64,000 nt of DNA from Clostridium sp. MSJ-8 (GCF_018918325.1 NZ_JAHLQH010000049.1:62001-126000); one strand, 5' to 3'; shown: positions 1 through 10,259, numbered from the stretch's first letter. A program made the numbers and translations. Notes: generated by a model from the sequence alone, not told the origin.

Positions 1-387
1 GTACTTGCTCAAGTAGGTAAAGAATTATGTATGCAAATAGCTGCTGCAAATCCATTATTCTTAACAGAAGCAGATGTTGATCAAGAATCAATAAACAAAG
101 AAAAAGAAATCTACAGAGTTCAAGCATTAAATGAAGGAAAACCTGAAAAAATCGTTGAAAAAATGGTTGAAGGTAGAATTAAGAAATACTACAAAGAAGT
201 ATGCTTAATGGATCAAGTTTGGGTTAAAGACGGAGATAAGACTATAACTAAATTTGTAGAAGAAAAAGCAAAAGAAGTTGGTTCTCCAATTTCAGTAACT
301 GAATTCGTTAGATACGAAAGAGGCGAAGGAATCGAAAAAGTAGTTGAAGATTTCGCTGCTGAAGTTGCTAAACAAATGGGCAAATAA
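1..387 (+). CDS. tsf: Elongation factor Ts, C-terminal part (5' end outside window)
   Basis: EF-Ts recycles EF-Tu by exchanging GDP for GTP during translation elongation. The reading frame is open from base 1, and the residues before the first internal ATG ([10 protein letters not shown]) join directly to [11 protein letters not shown], so the gene starts upstream of the window. The visible 128 residues match the family's C-terminal half: the [12 protein letters not shown] segment, the helical [24 protein letters not shown] dimerisation region, and the conserved [12 protein letters not shown] end. It is followed by a strong terminator. In clostridia rpsB normally lies just upstream. Identification is secure; only the start is missing. 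Confidence 0.96.
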   Translation, partial: VLAQVGKELCMQIAAANPLFLTEADVDQESINKEKEIYRVQALNEGKPEKIVEKMVEGRIKKYYKEVCLMDQVWVKDGDKTITKFVEEKAKEVGSPISVTEFVRYERGEGIEKVVEDFAAEVAKQMGK

Positions 388-401
388 TTTTTGAATTTAA
401 G

Positions 402-428
402 AGAGAACACAACGTGTTCTCTTTTTTT
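402..428 (+). terminator. Rho-independent terminator after tsf
   Basis: A perfect 9-bp stem (AGAGAACAC with GTGTTCTCT) closes a three-base AAC loop and runs into seven Ts. It separates tsf from pyrH, so pyrH should have its own promoter or depend on readthrough. Confidence 0.93.
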
Positions 429-438
429 AAAGAAGTAG

Positions 439-1200
<762 letters not shown>

Positions 1201-1212
1201 GAGGAGTATTTT

Positions 1213-1767
1213 ATGAAAGAAATTATTAAAAAGTCAGGGGAAAAGATGCAAAAAACTATAGCAAAGTTGCAATCGGATTTGGCTACAATGAAAGCAGGAA
1301 GAGCAAACCCAACAATGCTTGATAGAGTACAAGTAGAGTATTATGGAAGTTTATGTCCAATCAATCAAGTGGCAAATGTTAGTGCACCAGAGCCTAGAGT
1401 ATTAATGATTACTCCTTGGGAAAAAACAGTTTTAAAGGATATTGAAAGAGCAATATTAAAATCTGATTTAGGATTAAATCCTTCAAATGATGGTAATGTG
1501 ATTAGATTAGTTGTTCCTGAATTGACAGAAGAAACAAGAAAAGCTTTAGTTAAGAATGTTAAGAAAACAGGTGAAGATGCTAAAGTAGCAATAAGATCTA
1601 TAAGAAGAGATGCAAATGATAAACTTAAGGCATTAAAGAAAGAATTAGATATATCTGAAGATGAACTTAAAAAGGCAGAAGATGATGTTCAAAAAGAAAC
1701 AGATTCATTTGTAAAGAAAATAGATGAAATAATAGTTGCAAAAGAAAAAGAAATTATGTCAATATAA
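1213..1767 (+). CDS. frr: Ribosome recycling factor
   Basis: RRF splits post-termination ribosomes together with EF-G. The 184-residue length is typical. Family hallmarks are the N-terminal helix ending in LATMKAGRANP, the YYGSLCPINQVANVSAPEPRVLMITPWE beta domain, and the charged C-terminal helices with RSIRRDANDKLK. The start is supported by GGAGGAG ending about six bases upstream. It is close-coupled to pyrH and followed by a hairpin at 1789-1823. Confidence 0.96.
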   Translation: MKEIIKKSGEKMQKTIAKLQSDLATMKAGRANPTMLDRVQVEYYGSLCPINQVANVSAPEPRVLMITPWEKTVLKDIERAILKSDLGLNPSNDGNVIRLVVPELTEETRKALVKNVKKTGEDAKVAIRSIRRDANDKLKALKKELDISEDELKKAEDDVQKETDSFVKKIDEIIVAKEKEIMSI

Positions 1768-1788
1768 CTTAATCTACATTAATTAGAG

Positions 1789-1823
1789 AAAGGCTGTACA
1801 GAATTTTATGTTGTACAGCCTTT
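1789..1823 (+). terminator. Hairpin after frr (weak terminator)
   Basis: AAAGGCTGTACA pairs perfectly with TGTACAGCCTTT across an 11-base loop. Only three Ts follow, so it may be an RNA-processing or partial termination site within the pyrH-cdsA operon rather than a full stop. Confidence 0.6.
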
Positions 1824-1853
1824 GATACAATAAATTAAGGAGAGAGTGGCTAT

Positions 1854-2609
1854 ATGAGATTTTTTAGAAAAGAACAGGAGTTGCAAGTAGATAACTCAGA
1901 ATTAGATATGAATAACATACCTAAACATATTGCAATTATAATGGATGGAAATGGTAGATGGGCTAAAGCTAGAAATTTACCAAGAACAATGGGACACAAA
2001 GCAGGAGTTGAAACTATTAGAAATATAGTAAAAGAAGCTGATGCTTTAGGGGTAAAGTATGTAACATTTTATGCGTTTTCAACTGAGAATTGGAAAAGAC
2101 CTAAGGAAGAAGTTAATGCATTAATGAAGCTTTTAGTTCAATATTTGAGAAAAGAATTAGATGAGCTTCATGAAAATGGAGTTGTAATTAATGTGTTAGG
2201 TGATATATCTAGATTACCACAAGAATGTATAAATGAAATTAACAGGGCAAAGGAAAAAACAAAGAACAATACTGGACTTGTTATGAATATGGCATTAAAC
2301 TATGGAGGAAGAGCTGAAATAGTTAGAGCTATAAAAAATATTGTACTAGACGCAAAAGAAGAAAAAATAGATATAAATGATATTGATGAGGCTTTTGTAA
2401 ATAAATATTTATATACTGCTAATATGCCTGATCCAGATATGATAATTAGACCATCAGGTGAACAAAGATTAAGTAATTTCTTATTATGGCAATGTGCTTA
2501 TTCAGAATTTTGGTATTCAGATATTAATTGGCCTGACTTTACTGCTGAAAATCTAAAAGAAGCAATAATAGATTATCAAAAAAGAAATAGAAGATTTGGT
2601 GGCGTATAG
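1854..2609 (+). CDS. uppS: Undecaprenyl diphosphate synthase (cis-prenyltransferase)
   Basis: UppS condenses isopentenyl diphosphate onto farnesyl diphosphate to make the C55 lipid carrier for peptidoglycan and wall polymers. The catalytic loop HIAIIMDGNGRWAKARNL contains Asp31. The family also shows GHKAG, FYAFSTENWKRP, and the C-terminal IIRPSGEQRLSNFLLWQ and YSEFWYSDINWPDF blocks. The 251-residue length is normal. It lies 20 bases before cdsA, so lipid-carrier and phospholipid synthesis are co-transcribed. dxr and ispG downstream supply its isoprenoid substrate. Confidence 0.96.
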   Translation: MRFFRKEQELQVDNSELDMNNIPKHIAIIMDGNGRWAKARNLPRTMGHKAGVETIRNIVKEADALGVKYVTFYAFSTENWKRPKEEVNALMKLLVQYLRKELDELHENGVVINVLGDISRLPQECINEINRAKEKTKNNTGLVMNMALNYGGRAEIVRAIKNIVLDAKEEKIDINDIDEAFVNKYLYTANMPDPDMIIRPSGEQRLSNFLLWQCAYSEFWYSDINWPDFTAENLKEAIIDYQKRNRRFGGV

Positions 2610-2629
2610 AAAAGACGAGGGGTGAACTT

Positions 2630-3424
2630 ATGAAATCTGATAATAGATATTTAGGCGCGTTGATGATTGCACCATTTATTATATTTATATTTTTAGGTGG
2701 TATTCCACTTGAGATATTTACAATAGTATTATCTTTAATTGGAATGTTTGAATTCTATAGAGCTATATCTAAAAAAGAATTTAAACCTATTCAAATTGTT
2801 GGATATATAATGCTATTAATATTTTATTTGTTGAAAAATAATTTCGAATATTTATCATACATAACTATAATAGCTACTTTTATATTGTTGATGATTCCTG
2901 TTATTACAAGAAAATATTCCTTTATTGACGTGGCATTAACTCTTATGGGATTTATGTATGTTGGAATATTTTTTAGTTTTATATATTTAGTTTCAGAAAA
3001 AGAATTAGGTAATTATTATGTATGGCTTATTTTTATAGGGTCATGGATTACAGATACTTTTGCATATTATTCTGGAAGATTATTTGGAAAAACTAAATTA
3101 TGTCCAGAAGTAAGTCCTAAGAAGACAGTTGAAGGATCTATAGGAGGTTTAGTTGGAGCTGCACTTATAAGTGGAGTATATGGATTAATAATTAATAATT
3201 TTGTGACTACTTTCCCTATATATCATTTTGTTATAATAGGAGCTATATGTGGAGTATTTTCTCAATTTGGTGACTTAGTTGCATCATCAATTAAGAGATA
3301 TGTAGGAATAAAGGATTATAGTAAGCTTATACCAGGCCATGGTGGAATATTAGATAGATTTGATTCTATATTATTTTCTGGTGTTATTGTATTCTTTTAT
3401 TTAACAATAATAATAGGTATTTAA
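2630..3424 (+). CDS. cdsA: Phosphatidate cytidylyltransferase
   Basis: CdsA makes CDP-diacylglycerol from phosphatidic acid and CTP, the branch point of membrane phospholipid synthesis. About seven or eight hydrophobic segments span the 264 residues. The family signature is clear near the C terminus: SPKKTVEGSIGG, then GDLVASSIKRYVGIKD and the metal-binding IPGHGGILDRFDS. A GAGGGGTG ribosome binding site precedes ATG 2630. PgsA, which uses its product, is encoded at 25650. Confidence 0.95.
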   Translation: MKSDNRYLGALMIAPFIIFIFLGGIPLEIFTIVLSLIGMFEFYRAISKKEFKPIQIVGYIMLLIFYLLKNNFEYLSYITIIATFILLMIPVITRKYSFIDVALTLMGFMYVGIFFSFIYLVSEKELGNYYVWLIFIGSWITDTFAYYSGRLFGKTKLCPEVSPKKTVEGSIGGLVGAALISGVYGLIINNFVTTFPIYHFVIIGAICGVFSQFGDLVASSIKRYVGIKDYSKLIPGHGGILDRFDSILFSGVIVFFYLTIIIGI

Positions 3425-3436
3425 TTTATTAATAAG

Positions 3437-3480
3437 AAGACTAGTTCAATAGGATAATCTGTTGAATTAGTCTTTATTTT
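3437..3480 (+). terminator. Terminator after cdsA
   Basis: AAGACTAGTTCAA pairs with TTGAATTAGTCTT (one G-U wobble) over a 12-base loop, followed by TTATTTTTAT. The same palindrome recurs in reverse orientation at 62455-62505. In the remaining gap to 3623 I see only AT-rich sequence and a weak 24-codon reading frame at 3504-3578 (MKNDMKQLQL...), which I do not call as a gene. Confidence 0.8.
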
Positions 3481-3622
3481 TATAGGTGGAATTAAAGGTA
3501 AGTATGAAGAATGACATGAAACAATTACAGTTAATGAAACTAATAATATTATATTTTAATTTAGTTCTAATTTCTTAATTGATAAAAATATACTTGAATT
3601 ATAATGTTCTTGGAGAATGATA

Positions 3623-4588
3623 ATGAAGGTATATAATAAATATAGAAAAATAATAGAATTAATAGTTGTTTTTGCTGTTATTACAATAATTACATTTACT
3701 TTAAAATATTATTTGAGGCCTATTTTGTATATGATGATTGTTTTTTTTGTATGTAATCCATTATATAAATTGTTAATGAGAGTTGGTTTGCCACGTAAAT
3801 TAATTAGTGTCTTACTTATAATTTTTATAAATATATTACTTATTTTATTAATTATTGTTATTGGAAATAATTTATATAATTTTTTGCAGAGTATATATAA
3901 TGATTTTGATTATATAGAAGAGGCTATTAATAAGATTATTGTATATTTTAAGAAAAATAGTAATATATCACTTGTTAATAAGATATATGAATTTATTAAT
4001 TCTACCAGCGTAAAAAATAGTGCTATTAATACAGGAAGTCAAGTCTTTGCATATTTTATAGGAAATATACTAGCCTTCTTTTTATTGATTGATAAGGAAG
4101 AGATTTATGATGCTATTGTTAGAATAATTCCAGAAGATTTGCTGACAGAAATAATAATTAAGAGTAGGTTTATAAGAAAGATGGCAATCATTGAAATGGA
4201 ATTGGTTACTTTATCAACAATAGAAACAATATTAGGTTTCTTTATTCTAGGTGTGAAGAATCCTGTTACATTAGGATTATTTTCTGGAATATTTGATATA
4301 TTACCTTATGTAGGAAGAGGAATTGTATTTATTCCGATAATAATATACAATATTATAGTGAAAAACTATTTTCGAGTATTTGGACTAATATGTTTATATG
4401 CACTTGTTCAGATAAGTAGAGAAATATTAGAAGCTAAGCTATTAAGCAATAAATTTAATATACATCCTTTATTAATACTGATTTCTGTGTATATAGGTAT
4501 GAAGCTATTTGGAATGATAGGAATTTTTGTTGGACCTATTTATGGAATTTTGGCAAAGGAAATAGTATATAATAATTCTGACATTTAG
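3623..4588 (+). CDS. AI-2E family transporter (membrane permease)
   Basis: A 321-residue polytopic membrane protein with the architecture of the AI-2E/PerM family (PF01594): N-terminal paired helices, an amphipathic middle (NDFDYIEEAINKIIVYFKK), and C-terminal helices with the family's DILPYVGRGIVFIP and KLFGMIGIFVGPIYGIL motifs. Such proteins export small molecules or ions; the substrate cannot be told from sequence. I prefer ATG 3623 to ATG 3617, because TTGGAG at 3610-3615 is well spaced only for the former. It is more AT-rich than its neighbours. It sits 14 bases before dxr, where many clostridia have no gene, so it may be an insertion into the cluster. Confidence 0.83.
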   Translation: MKVYNKYRKIIELIVVFAVITIITFTLKYYLRPILYMMIVFFVCNPLYKLLMRVGLPRKLISVLLIIFINILLILLIIVIGNNLYNFLQSIYNDFDYIEEAINKIIVYFKKNSNISLVNKIYEFINSTSVKNSAINTGSQVFAYFIGNILAFFLLIDKEEIYDAIVRIIPEDLLTEIIIKSRFIRKMAIIEMELVTLSTIETILGFFILGVKNPVTLGLFSGIFDILPYVGRGIVFIPIIIYNIIVKNYFRVFGLICLYALVQISREILEAKLLSNKFNIHPLLILISVYIGMKLFGMIGIFVGPIYGILAKEIVYNNSDI

Positions 4589-4602
4589 AGAGGAAGAAAA
4601 AA

Positions 4603-5763
4603 ATGAGAAACGTATCCATTTTGGGAGTGACAGGTTCTATAGGAACTCAAACATTAGATGTAATTAGACAATCAAAAGGAGAATTCAATGTTGTTGGAAT
4701 AACAGCTAATTCTTCTGTAGAAAAGATGAAAAAAATAATATTAGAATTTAAACCTAAATATGTAGCTATGATGGATGAAAGTAGTAGCGAAGAGATAAAA
4801 GAATTTTGTGAAAATAATAATTTAGATATAGTAGTATATAATAAAATAGAAGGTCTTATAAAAATAGCAACTTTAGATGAAATTGACATTGTAGTGACAT
4901 CTGTTGTTGGTATGATAGGATTAAGACCTACTATGGAAGCTATAAGGGCTAAAAAGGATATTGCATTAGCTAACAAAGAAACCCTTGTTGTAGCAGGTGA
5001 ATTAGTTATGGCAGAAGCTAAAAAAATGGGAGTTAAGATACTTCCTGTAGATTCAGAACATAGCGCAATATACCAATCTCTTAGAGGTAATGATTATAAA
5101 ACATTAAAACATATTCTTTTAACTGCATCAGGTGGACCTTTTAGAGGTAAGAAAACAGATGAATTAAGAGAAATTACAGTAGAACAAGCATTAAAGCATC
5201 CTAATTGGAGTATGGGAAGTAAGATATCTATAGATTCAGCAACACTTATGAATAAAGGATTAGAGGTTATTGAAGCACATTTCTTATTTGATTGTCCTTA
5301 TGATGATATTATAGTAATAGTACATCCTCAGAGTGTAGTTCATTCTATGGTTGAATATATAGATGGAAGTATTATAGCACAATTAGGTTCACAAGATATG
5401 AGACTTCCTATTCAATATGCACTTAATTATACTGATAGAAAGGAACATGTTGCTAGAACAATAGATTTTTATGAAATATCTAAGCTTACATTTGAGAAGC
5501 CAGACATGGATACATTTAGATGCTTGAAATTAGCATATAAGGCAGGAAAAAGAGGCGGACTTATGCCTACTATACTTAATGGAGCAAATGAAGTAGCTGT
5601 TGATTTATTCTTACAGAGAAAAATAAAGTTTTTAAGTATTGCAGATATGATAGAAGAAGCTTTAGATCATTTCAAGGAATATATTGATTTGGATTTGACA
5701 ATAGATAACATAATAGAGGTTGATAAAAAGGTAAGAAAATACCTTTATTCAATGTATAACTAG
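4603..5763 (+). CDS. dxr: 1-deoxy-D-xylulose 5-phosphate reductoisomerase
   Basis: Dxr catalyses the first committed step of the MEP isoprenoid pathway, making 2-C-methyl-D-erythritol 4-phosphate from DXP with NADPH. The N-terminal VSILGVTGSIGTQTLDVIR is the NADPH loop. ALANKETLVVAG, the metal-binding LPVDSEHSAIYQ, and the substrate-binding ASGGPFRG and HPNWSMGSKISIDSATLMNKGLE blocks follow. The 386-residue length is normal. It forms a tight unit with rseP (9 bases) and ispG, which is the usual clostridial arrangement. Confidence 0.97.
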   Translation: MRNVSILGVTGSIGTQTLDVIRQSKGEFNVVGITANSSVEKMKKIILEFKPKYVAMMDESSSEEIKEFCENNNLDIVVYNKIEGLIKIATLDEIDIVVTSVVGMIGLRPTMEAIRAKKDIALANKETLVVAGELVMAEAKKMGVKILPVDSEHSAIYQSLRGNDYKTLKHILLTASGGPFRGKKTDELREITVEQALKHPNWSMGSKISIDSATLMNKGLEVIEAHFLFDCPYDDIIVIVHPQSVVHSMVEYIDGSIIAQLGSQDMRLPIQYALNYTDRKEHVARTIDFYEISKLTFEKPDMDTFRCLKLAYKAGKRGGLMPTILNGANEVAVDLFLQRKIKFLSIADMIEEALDHFKEYIDLDLTIDNIIEVDKKVRKYLYSMYN

Positions 5764-5772
5764 GAGGTAAAT

Positions 5773-6786
5773 ATGAAATATATATTAGCTATTCTTGCAT
5801 TAGGAGTAATGATAATTGTGCATGAATTAGGTCATTTTATTATGGCTAAATTAAACAATGTAAAGGTAGAAGATTTTTCTATAGGAATGGGACCTAAGAT
5901 ATTTACATATAAGGGAAAGGAAACTAATTATTCCTTGTCGCTATTACCAATAGGTGGTTATGTTACTATGTACGGACAAGATGAAGAGGTAGATGATGAC
6001 AGAGGACTTTTATCTAAATCACCTCTTAGACGAATAAGTATTAGTATAGCAGGGATTTTTATGAATTTTCTTCTAGCAATTGTTATTTTTACAGCAGTAT
6101 TAGGACACTTTGGTTATACTGAAACTAAAATAGATAAGTTAACTGATGATGGTGCACTAATGGAAGCTGGTGTAGAAGAAGGAAGTATTATAAAAGAAAT
6201 TAACGGTAGCAAGATATTAACTTATTATGATATTGCATTATGTAATGACATATCTCAAGGTAAAGAATTAAATATAAAATATGAATATAAAGGTAAAGAT
6301 AAGAGTATAACAATAACTCCAAAACCAATAGTTGAAGATGGAGTAGAGAGATATATAATGGGAGCAACGTTTACTAGAAATACTGATCCATCAATAGGAG
6401 CCTCTATTACACAATCGTTTAAACAAACTGGAACATTAGTTAAACAAACAGTAAAAACATTAATTAATTTAGTAACAGGTAAAGGTAGTTTTAAGAATGA
6501 TTTAGGGGGACCAGTTACAGTAGTTAAAATGTCAGCTCAAGCTGCAGAATCAGGTTTATGGGATCTTATATATCTTGTTGGATTAATGTCTATAAGTTTA
6601 GCTGTATTTAATTTAATACCATTTCCAGCATTAGATGGTGGATGGACACTTATGCTTATTATTGAACTTATAACTAGAAAGAAAGTTCCTGATAAAGCTA
6701 TGGCAGTTATGAATGGAATTGGTTTTATATTACTTATGATATTAATGGTTGCAGTAACAGTTAAAGACTTGATATATGTTGCATAG
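5773..6786 (+). CDS. rseP: Site-2 intramembrane zinc metalloprotease RseP/RasP
   Basis: An intramembrane protease that cleaves anti-sigma factors and signal-peptide remnants inside the membrane. The zinc motif [13 protein letters not shown] lies in the first helix and the third ligand region [12 protein letters not shown] lies in the third. A single PDZ domain occupies roughly residues 110-190 ([23 protein letters not shown]). Four hydrophobic segments fit the family topology. Co-transcribed with dxr (9-base gap) and ispG (11-base gap). Confidence 0.95.
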   Translation: MKYILAILALGVMIIVHELGHFIMAKLNNVKVEDFSIGMGPKIFTYKGKETNYSLSLLPIGGYVTMYGQDEEVDDDRGLLSKSPLRRISISIAGIFMNFLLAIVIFTAVLGHFGYTETKIDKLTDDGALMEAGVEEGSIIKEINGSKILTYYDIALCNDISQGKELNIKYEYKGKDKSITITPKPIVEDGVERYIMGATFTRNTDPSIGASITQSFKQTGTLVKQTVKTLINLVTGKGSFKNDLGGPVTVVKMSAQAAESGLWDLIYLVGLMSISLAVFNLIPFPALDGGWTLMLIIELITRKKVPDKAMAVMNGIGFILLMILMVAVTVKDLIYVA

Positions 6787-6797
6787 GGAGATTAAAA

Positions 6798-7847
6798 ATG
6801 AAAAGAAGAAAAACAAGACAAGTAAAAGTAGGAAATGTATATATAGGAGGAGAAGCTGAAGTAGTTATTCAGTCTATGACTAATACAGACACCAAGGATG
6901 TAGAGAAAACTATAGATCAGATAAAAGCTCTATATAATGCGGGCTGTCAGGTGGTAAGATGTGCAGTTTTAGATGAAGAAGCAGCCGAATCTATAAAAGA
7001 GATAACAAGATTGTCTCCAATTCCAGTTGTGGCAGATATACATTTTGATTATAGATTAGCATTGAAAGCTATAGATAATGGAGTAGCTGCCCTTAGAATT
7101 AATCCAGGTAATATAGGATCTATAGATAGAGTACAAAAGGTCGTAGAAAAAGCAAAAGAAAAAAATATACCAATAAGAATAGGTGTTAACTCAGGATCTC
7201 TAGAAAAACATCTTCTAGAAAAGTATGGAAGACCAACAGCAGAAGCTTTAGTTGAAAGTGCTTTAGGTCATGTAAAGATATTAGAAGATTTAGATTTTCA
7301 TGATATAGTTATATCAATAAAGTCATCTAATGTTAATATGATGATAGATAGCTATAGACTTATAGCTGAAAAATGTGATTACCCTCTTCATTTGGGTGTG
7401 ACAGAAGCAGGTACAGAATTTAAAGGAACAATAAAATCTAGTATAGGAATAGGAACTCTATTAGCTGAAGGTATTGGAGATACAATAAGGGTATCTTTAA
7501 CTGCTGACCCTGTTAGAGAAATAGTAGTTGCAAAAGAAATACTTAAGTCATTAGGATTAAGAAAAGATGGCTTGGAATTCATATCATGTCCTACTTGTGG
7601 AAGAACTAAAATTGATTTAATTGGAATAGCACAAGAAGTAGAAAAAAGATTAGAAGGAATTGATAAAGATATAAAAGTAGCAGTTATGGGCTGCGTAGTA
7701 AATGGGCCTGGTGAAGCTAGAGAAGCAGATATTGGAATAGCAGGTGGAAGAGGAGAAGGCATAATATTTAAGAAGGGTCAAATAATAAAAAAATGTAAAG
7801 AAGAAGATTTGGTTAATGAATTAATGAAGGAAATAGAAACATTATAA
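6798..7847 (+). CDS. ispG: 4-hydroxy-3-methylbut-2-enyl diphosphate synthase
   Basis: IspG (GcpE) converts MEcPP to HMBPP, a late step of the MEP pathway, using a [4Fe-4S] cluster. The N-terminal TIM-barrel region shows [13 protein letters not shown] and [15 protein letters not shown]. The C-terminal ferredoxin-like part carries the cluster ligands in [13 protein letters not shown] and [21 protein letters not shown]. The 349-residue length fits. It is the third gene of a dxr-rseP-ispG unit. The next gene is rimP, with no polC between them. Confidence 0.96.
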   Translation: MKRRKTRQVKVGNVYIGGEAEVVIQSMTNTDTKDVEKTIDQIKALYNAGCQVVRCAVLDEEAAESIKEITRLSPIPVVADIHFDYRLALKAIDNGVAALRINPGNIGSIDRVQKVVEKAKEKNIPIRIGVNSGSLEKHLLEKYGRPTAEALVESALGHVKILEDLDFHDIVISIKSSNVNMMIDSYRLIAEKCDYPLHLGVTEAGTEFKGTIKSSIGIGTLLAEGIGDTIRVSLTADPVREIVVAKEILKSLGLRKDGLEFISCPTCGRTKIDLIGIAQEVEKRLEGIDKDIKVAVMGCVVNGPGEAREADIGIAGGRGEGIIFKKGQIIKKCKEEDLVNELMKEIETL

Positions 7848-8059
7848 AAGGTACTTGTAATAACAATGGATATATGATATCATTGTACCTGTAGATTAAT
7901 GGATATAAGGCAGAAAATGAGTGGGCAGTATAACCCGCTCTTTTGTTTATGACGCAACTACTTCTATAGATAGTTGCGTTTTTATGTAAAAATATTTATC
8001 TACAAAAATGCTAATACTATTATTAGCAGACTATAAAAACTGAATAGAGGAGGGATTGT
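7848..8059 (+). promoter_or_regulatory. rimP-nusA operon leader with three consecutive hairpins
   Basis: This 212-base gap holds three hairpins. GAGTGGG (7919-7925) pairs with CCCGCTC (7934-7940) before TTTT. ACGCAACTA (7952-7960) pairs with TAGTTGCGT (7971-7979) before a T tract. TGCTAATA (8009-8016) pairs with TATTAGCA (8021-8028) just before the rimP ribosome binding site. The first two look like intrinsic terminators; one may end ispG transcription and the other may attenuate the operon. Control by NusA is inference from the operon's content. Near 7851-7890 there is a further imperfect hairpin (AGGTAC with GTACCT). Confidence 0.6.
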
Positions 8060-8518
8060 ATGCAGAAGAATGCTTTAATCCAAAGAGTAGAGGAATTAGC
8101 AGCACCTATATGTGAAGAAAATAACGTTGAGCTTTATCATGTTGAGTATGTTAGAGAAGACGGAGATAATTTTCTTAGAATATATATAGACAAAGAAGGC
8201 GGCGTATTTCTTACAGATTGTGAAGCTGTATCTAGAAGAATTAGTGATTTGCTAGATGAAGAAGATTTTATAAGTGAATCATATTATTTAGAAGTATCTT
8301 CACCAGGTCTTAATAGAGGCTTATTTAAAGAAAAACATTATTTAGATTCTATAGGTAAGGATGTATTAGTAAAAACTTCATCAGCTATAGAAGGTAAGAA
8401 GAAATTTGAAGGTAAGTTATTAAAATTTGATGATGACAATATAGTTATAAAAGAGGTAGAAGACGTTATTATACCTAGGGATAAAATAAAAACTATAAAC
8501 TTAAATGGGGAAATATAA
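8060..8518 (+). CDS. rimP: Ribosome maturation factor RimP
   Basis: RimP assists late maturation of the 30S subunit. The 152-residue protein has the two family domains: an N-terminal alpha/beta part with LYHVEYVREDGDNFLRIYIDKEGGV and DCEAVSRRISDLLDEEDFI, and the conserved YYLEVSSPGLNR, followed by an Sm-like C-terminal barrel. ATG 8060 follows GAGGAGGG. It is the first gene of the rimP-nusA-infB operon. Confidence 0.94.
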   Translation: MQKNALIQRVEELAAPICEENNVELYHVEYVREDGDNFLRIYIDKEGGVFLTDCEAVSRRISDLLDEEDFISESYYLEVSSPGLNRGLFKEKHYLDSIGKDVLVKTSSAIEGKKKFEGKLLKFDDDNIVIKEVEDVIIPRDKIKTINLNGEI

Positions 8519-8533
8519 GAGGAGGATATTATT

Positions 8534-9652
8534 ATGAACGAAGAGTTTATTAGTGCTCTAAAAGAAATAGTAAAAGAAAAAGGAATATCGGAAGACGATT
8601 TATTTACAACAATTGAAGACGCAATGGTAGCAGCTTATAAAAAGAATTATGCAAACCAAAATACTTCAGCTCAAAATGTAAGAGTAAGTATTAATCGTGA
8701 AACTGGAGAAATACATGTATATGCTCAAAAGGTAGTAGTATGTGGGGAATTATATGATGATGTTACAGAAATATCATTAGAAGAAGCTAAAGCAATTAAT
8801 CCAAAATATGAAGAAGATGATATTGTAGAATTAGAAGTTACTCCTAGAAATTTTGGAAGAGTTGCAGCACAATTAGCTAAACAAGTTGTTACTCAAAGAA
8901 TAAAAGAAGCTGAAAGAAATGTTGTTTATAATGAATTCAAAGAAAAAGAATTTGATATAATTACAGGTACAGTTTTAAGAAAAGAAAAAGGTTTAGTGTA
9001 TGTAAGCCTTGGTAGAAAAGAAGGAATATTAACACCAAAAGAACAAATTCCAGGTGAAAAATATGAATTCAATGAAAAACTTAAGTTATATATAGTTGAA
9101 GTTAAAAATGGTTCAAAGGGTGCAAATGTATATGTTTCAAGAACACATCCAGAGCTAGTTAAGAGACTATTTGAATTAGAAGTTCCTGAAATATTCAACG
9201 GAGTTGTTGAAATAAAGAATATATCAAGAGAAGCAGGTTCAAGAAGTAAAATAGCTGTTTATTCTCATGATGAATCAGTTGATCCAATGGGCGCTTGCGT
9301 TGGTAACAAAGGAACAAGAGTACAAAAAATAGTAGATGAGTTAAAGAATGAAAAGATAGATATAATAAAATGGAGCAAAGACCCTAAGGAATTTATTGCT
9401 AATTCTTTAAGCCCTGCAAAAGTTGTAAGTGTAGAGGTTGATGAAGAAACTAAATCAGCAAAAGTTGTAGTTGAGGATAGTCAATTATCTTTGGCTATAG
9501 GAAAAGAAGGTCAAAATGTTAGACTTGCTGCAAGATTAACAGGATGGAAAATAGATATAAAGAGTGTAACTCAAGCAGCACAACAACAAGAAGAGATGCC
9601 AGAGACAGAGTTAGATGAAGAATACGAAGTAGAACAAGAAATTACAGAATAA
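8534..9652 (+). CDS. nusA: Transcription termination/antitermination factor NusA
   Basis: NusA binds RNA polymerase and modulates pausing, termination and antitermination. Domains in order are the N-terminal polymerase-binding domain (residues 1 to about 125), an S1 domain (about 135-200, FDIITGTVLRKEKGLVYVSL), and KH1 and KH2 (about 205-345), with RSKIAVYSHDESVDPMGACVGNKGTRVQKI and LAIGKEGQNVRLAARLTGWKIDI. The 372-residue form without the long acidic C-terminal repeats is normal for Firmicutes. Confidence 0.96.
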   Translation: MNEEFISALKEIVKEKGISEDDLFTTIEDAMVAAYKKNYANQNTSAQNVRVSINRETGEIHVYAQKVVVCGELYDDVTEISLEEAKAINPKYEEDDIVELEVTPRNFGRVAAQLAKQVVTQRIKEAERNVVYNEFKEKEFDIITGTVLRKEKGLVYVSLGRKEGILTPKEQIPGEKYEFNEKLKLYIVEVKNGSKGANVYVSRTHPELVKRLFELEVPEIFNGVVEIKNISREAGSRSKIAVYSHDESVDPMGACVGNKGTRVQKIVDELKNEKIDIIKWSKDPKEFIANSLSPAKVVSVEVDEETKSAKVVVEDSQLSLAIGKEGQNVRLAARLTGWKIDIKSVTQAAQQQEEMPETELDEEYEVEQEITE

Positions 9653-9665
9653 TGAGGTGTTTCCT

Positions 9666-9932
9666 ATGAAAGTAAAAAAGATACCCATGAGAATGTGTAC
9701 CGGATGTATGGAAATGAAACCTAAGAAAGAACTTATTAGAGTTGTTAAGTCAAAAGAAGGTGAAGTTTCTGTAGATTTAACTGGTAAGAAAGCTGGAAGA
9801 GGAGCTTATATCTGTAAGAATGAAGAATGTTTAGAAAAAGCATTTAAAACAAAAAGACTTAGTAGAAATTTAGATGTGTCAATAAGCGAAGAAGTTTTTA
9901 ATACGCTAAAAGAAGAGATAAAAGATGAATAA
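9666..9932 (+). CDS. rnpM: RNase P modulator RnpM (YlxR family)
   Basis: A small basic protein of the YlxR family (DUF448). In Bacillus subtilis it has been linked to RNase P binding and renamed RnpM. The signature RMCTGCMEMKPKKELIRVV and KAGRGAYICKNEECLEKA is clear. The longer frame would start at GTG 9657, but that codon lies inside the GAGGTG ribosome binding site, so ATG 9666 is chosen. It overlaps the next gene by eight bases, suggesting translational coupling. Confidence 0.9.
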   Translation: MKVKKIPMRMCTGCMEMKPKKELIRVVKSKEGEVSVDLTGKKAGRGAYICKNEECLEKAFKTKRLSRNLDVSISEEVFNTLKEEIKDE

Positions 9933-10245
9933 GTTTTTTAATTTTTTAGGCCTTGCTAAAAGATCAGGGAATATAATTGAAGGATATAGCAAGTGCAATG
10001 AAGAAAGAAACAAAACAGATATTAATTTATTTATTATTTCTAACGATGCATCAAATTCTACAAAGAAAAAATTTATAAATCATTGTGAAAGTAAAGAAAT
10101 ACCATATATTAAGGATTTCTCAAAAGAAGAACTAGGAGAAGCCATAGGAAGATTAGAAGTGAAAATTATAGCTATCAAGGATAAAAATATGGCTCAGAAG
10201 TTGATTTCTATATATGAGTTGGAGGAGAAGTCTATGAGTAAATAA
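9925..10245 (+). CDS. L7Ae-like ribosomal/K-turn RNA-binding protein (YlxQ)
   Basis: A 106-residue protein of the L7Ae/L30e/S12e family that sits between ylxR and infB in many Firmicutes (YlxQ, also called RplGA). The opening [15 protein letters not shown] is typical, and the later [37 protein letters not shown] block resembles the K-turn-binding fold. Its B. subtilis counterpart binds K-turn RNA in vitro; the in vivo role is unclear. The context fits a ribosome or RNase P accessory role. Confidence 0.86.
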   Translation: MNKFFNFLGLAKRSGNIIEGYSKCNEERNKTDINLFIISNDASNSTKKKFINHCESKEIPYIKDFSKEELGEAIGRLEVKIIAIKDKNMAQKLISIYELEEKSMSK

Positions 10246-10259
10246 TCGGAGGTGACTGT

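Noticed and set aside
3504..3578. Possible 24-residue peptide MKNDMKQLQL... before the AI-2E gene
   Set aside because: A short AT-rich frame with only a fair ribosome binding site and no family resemblance. It could easily arise by chance.
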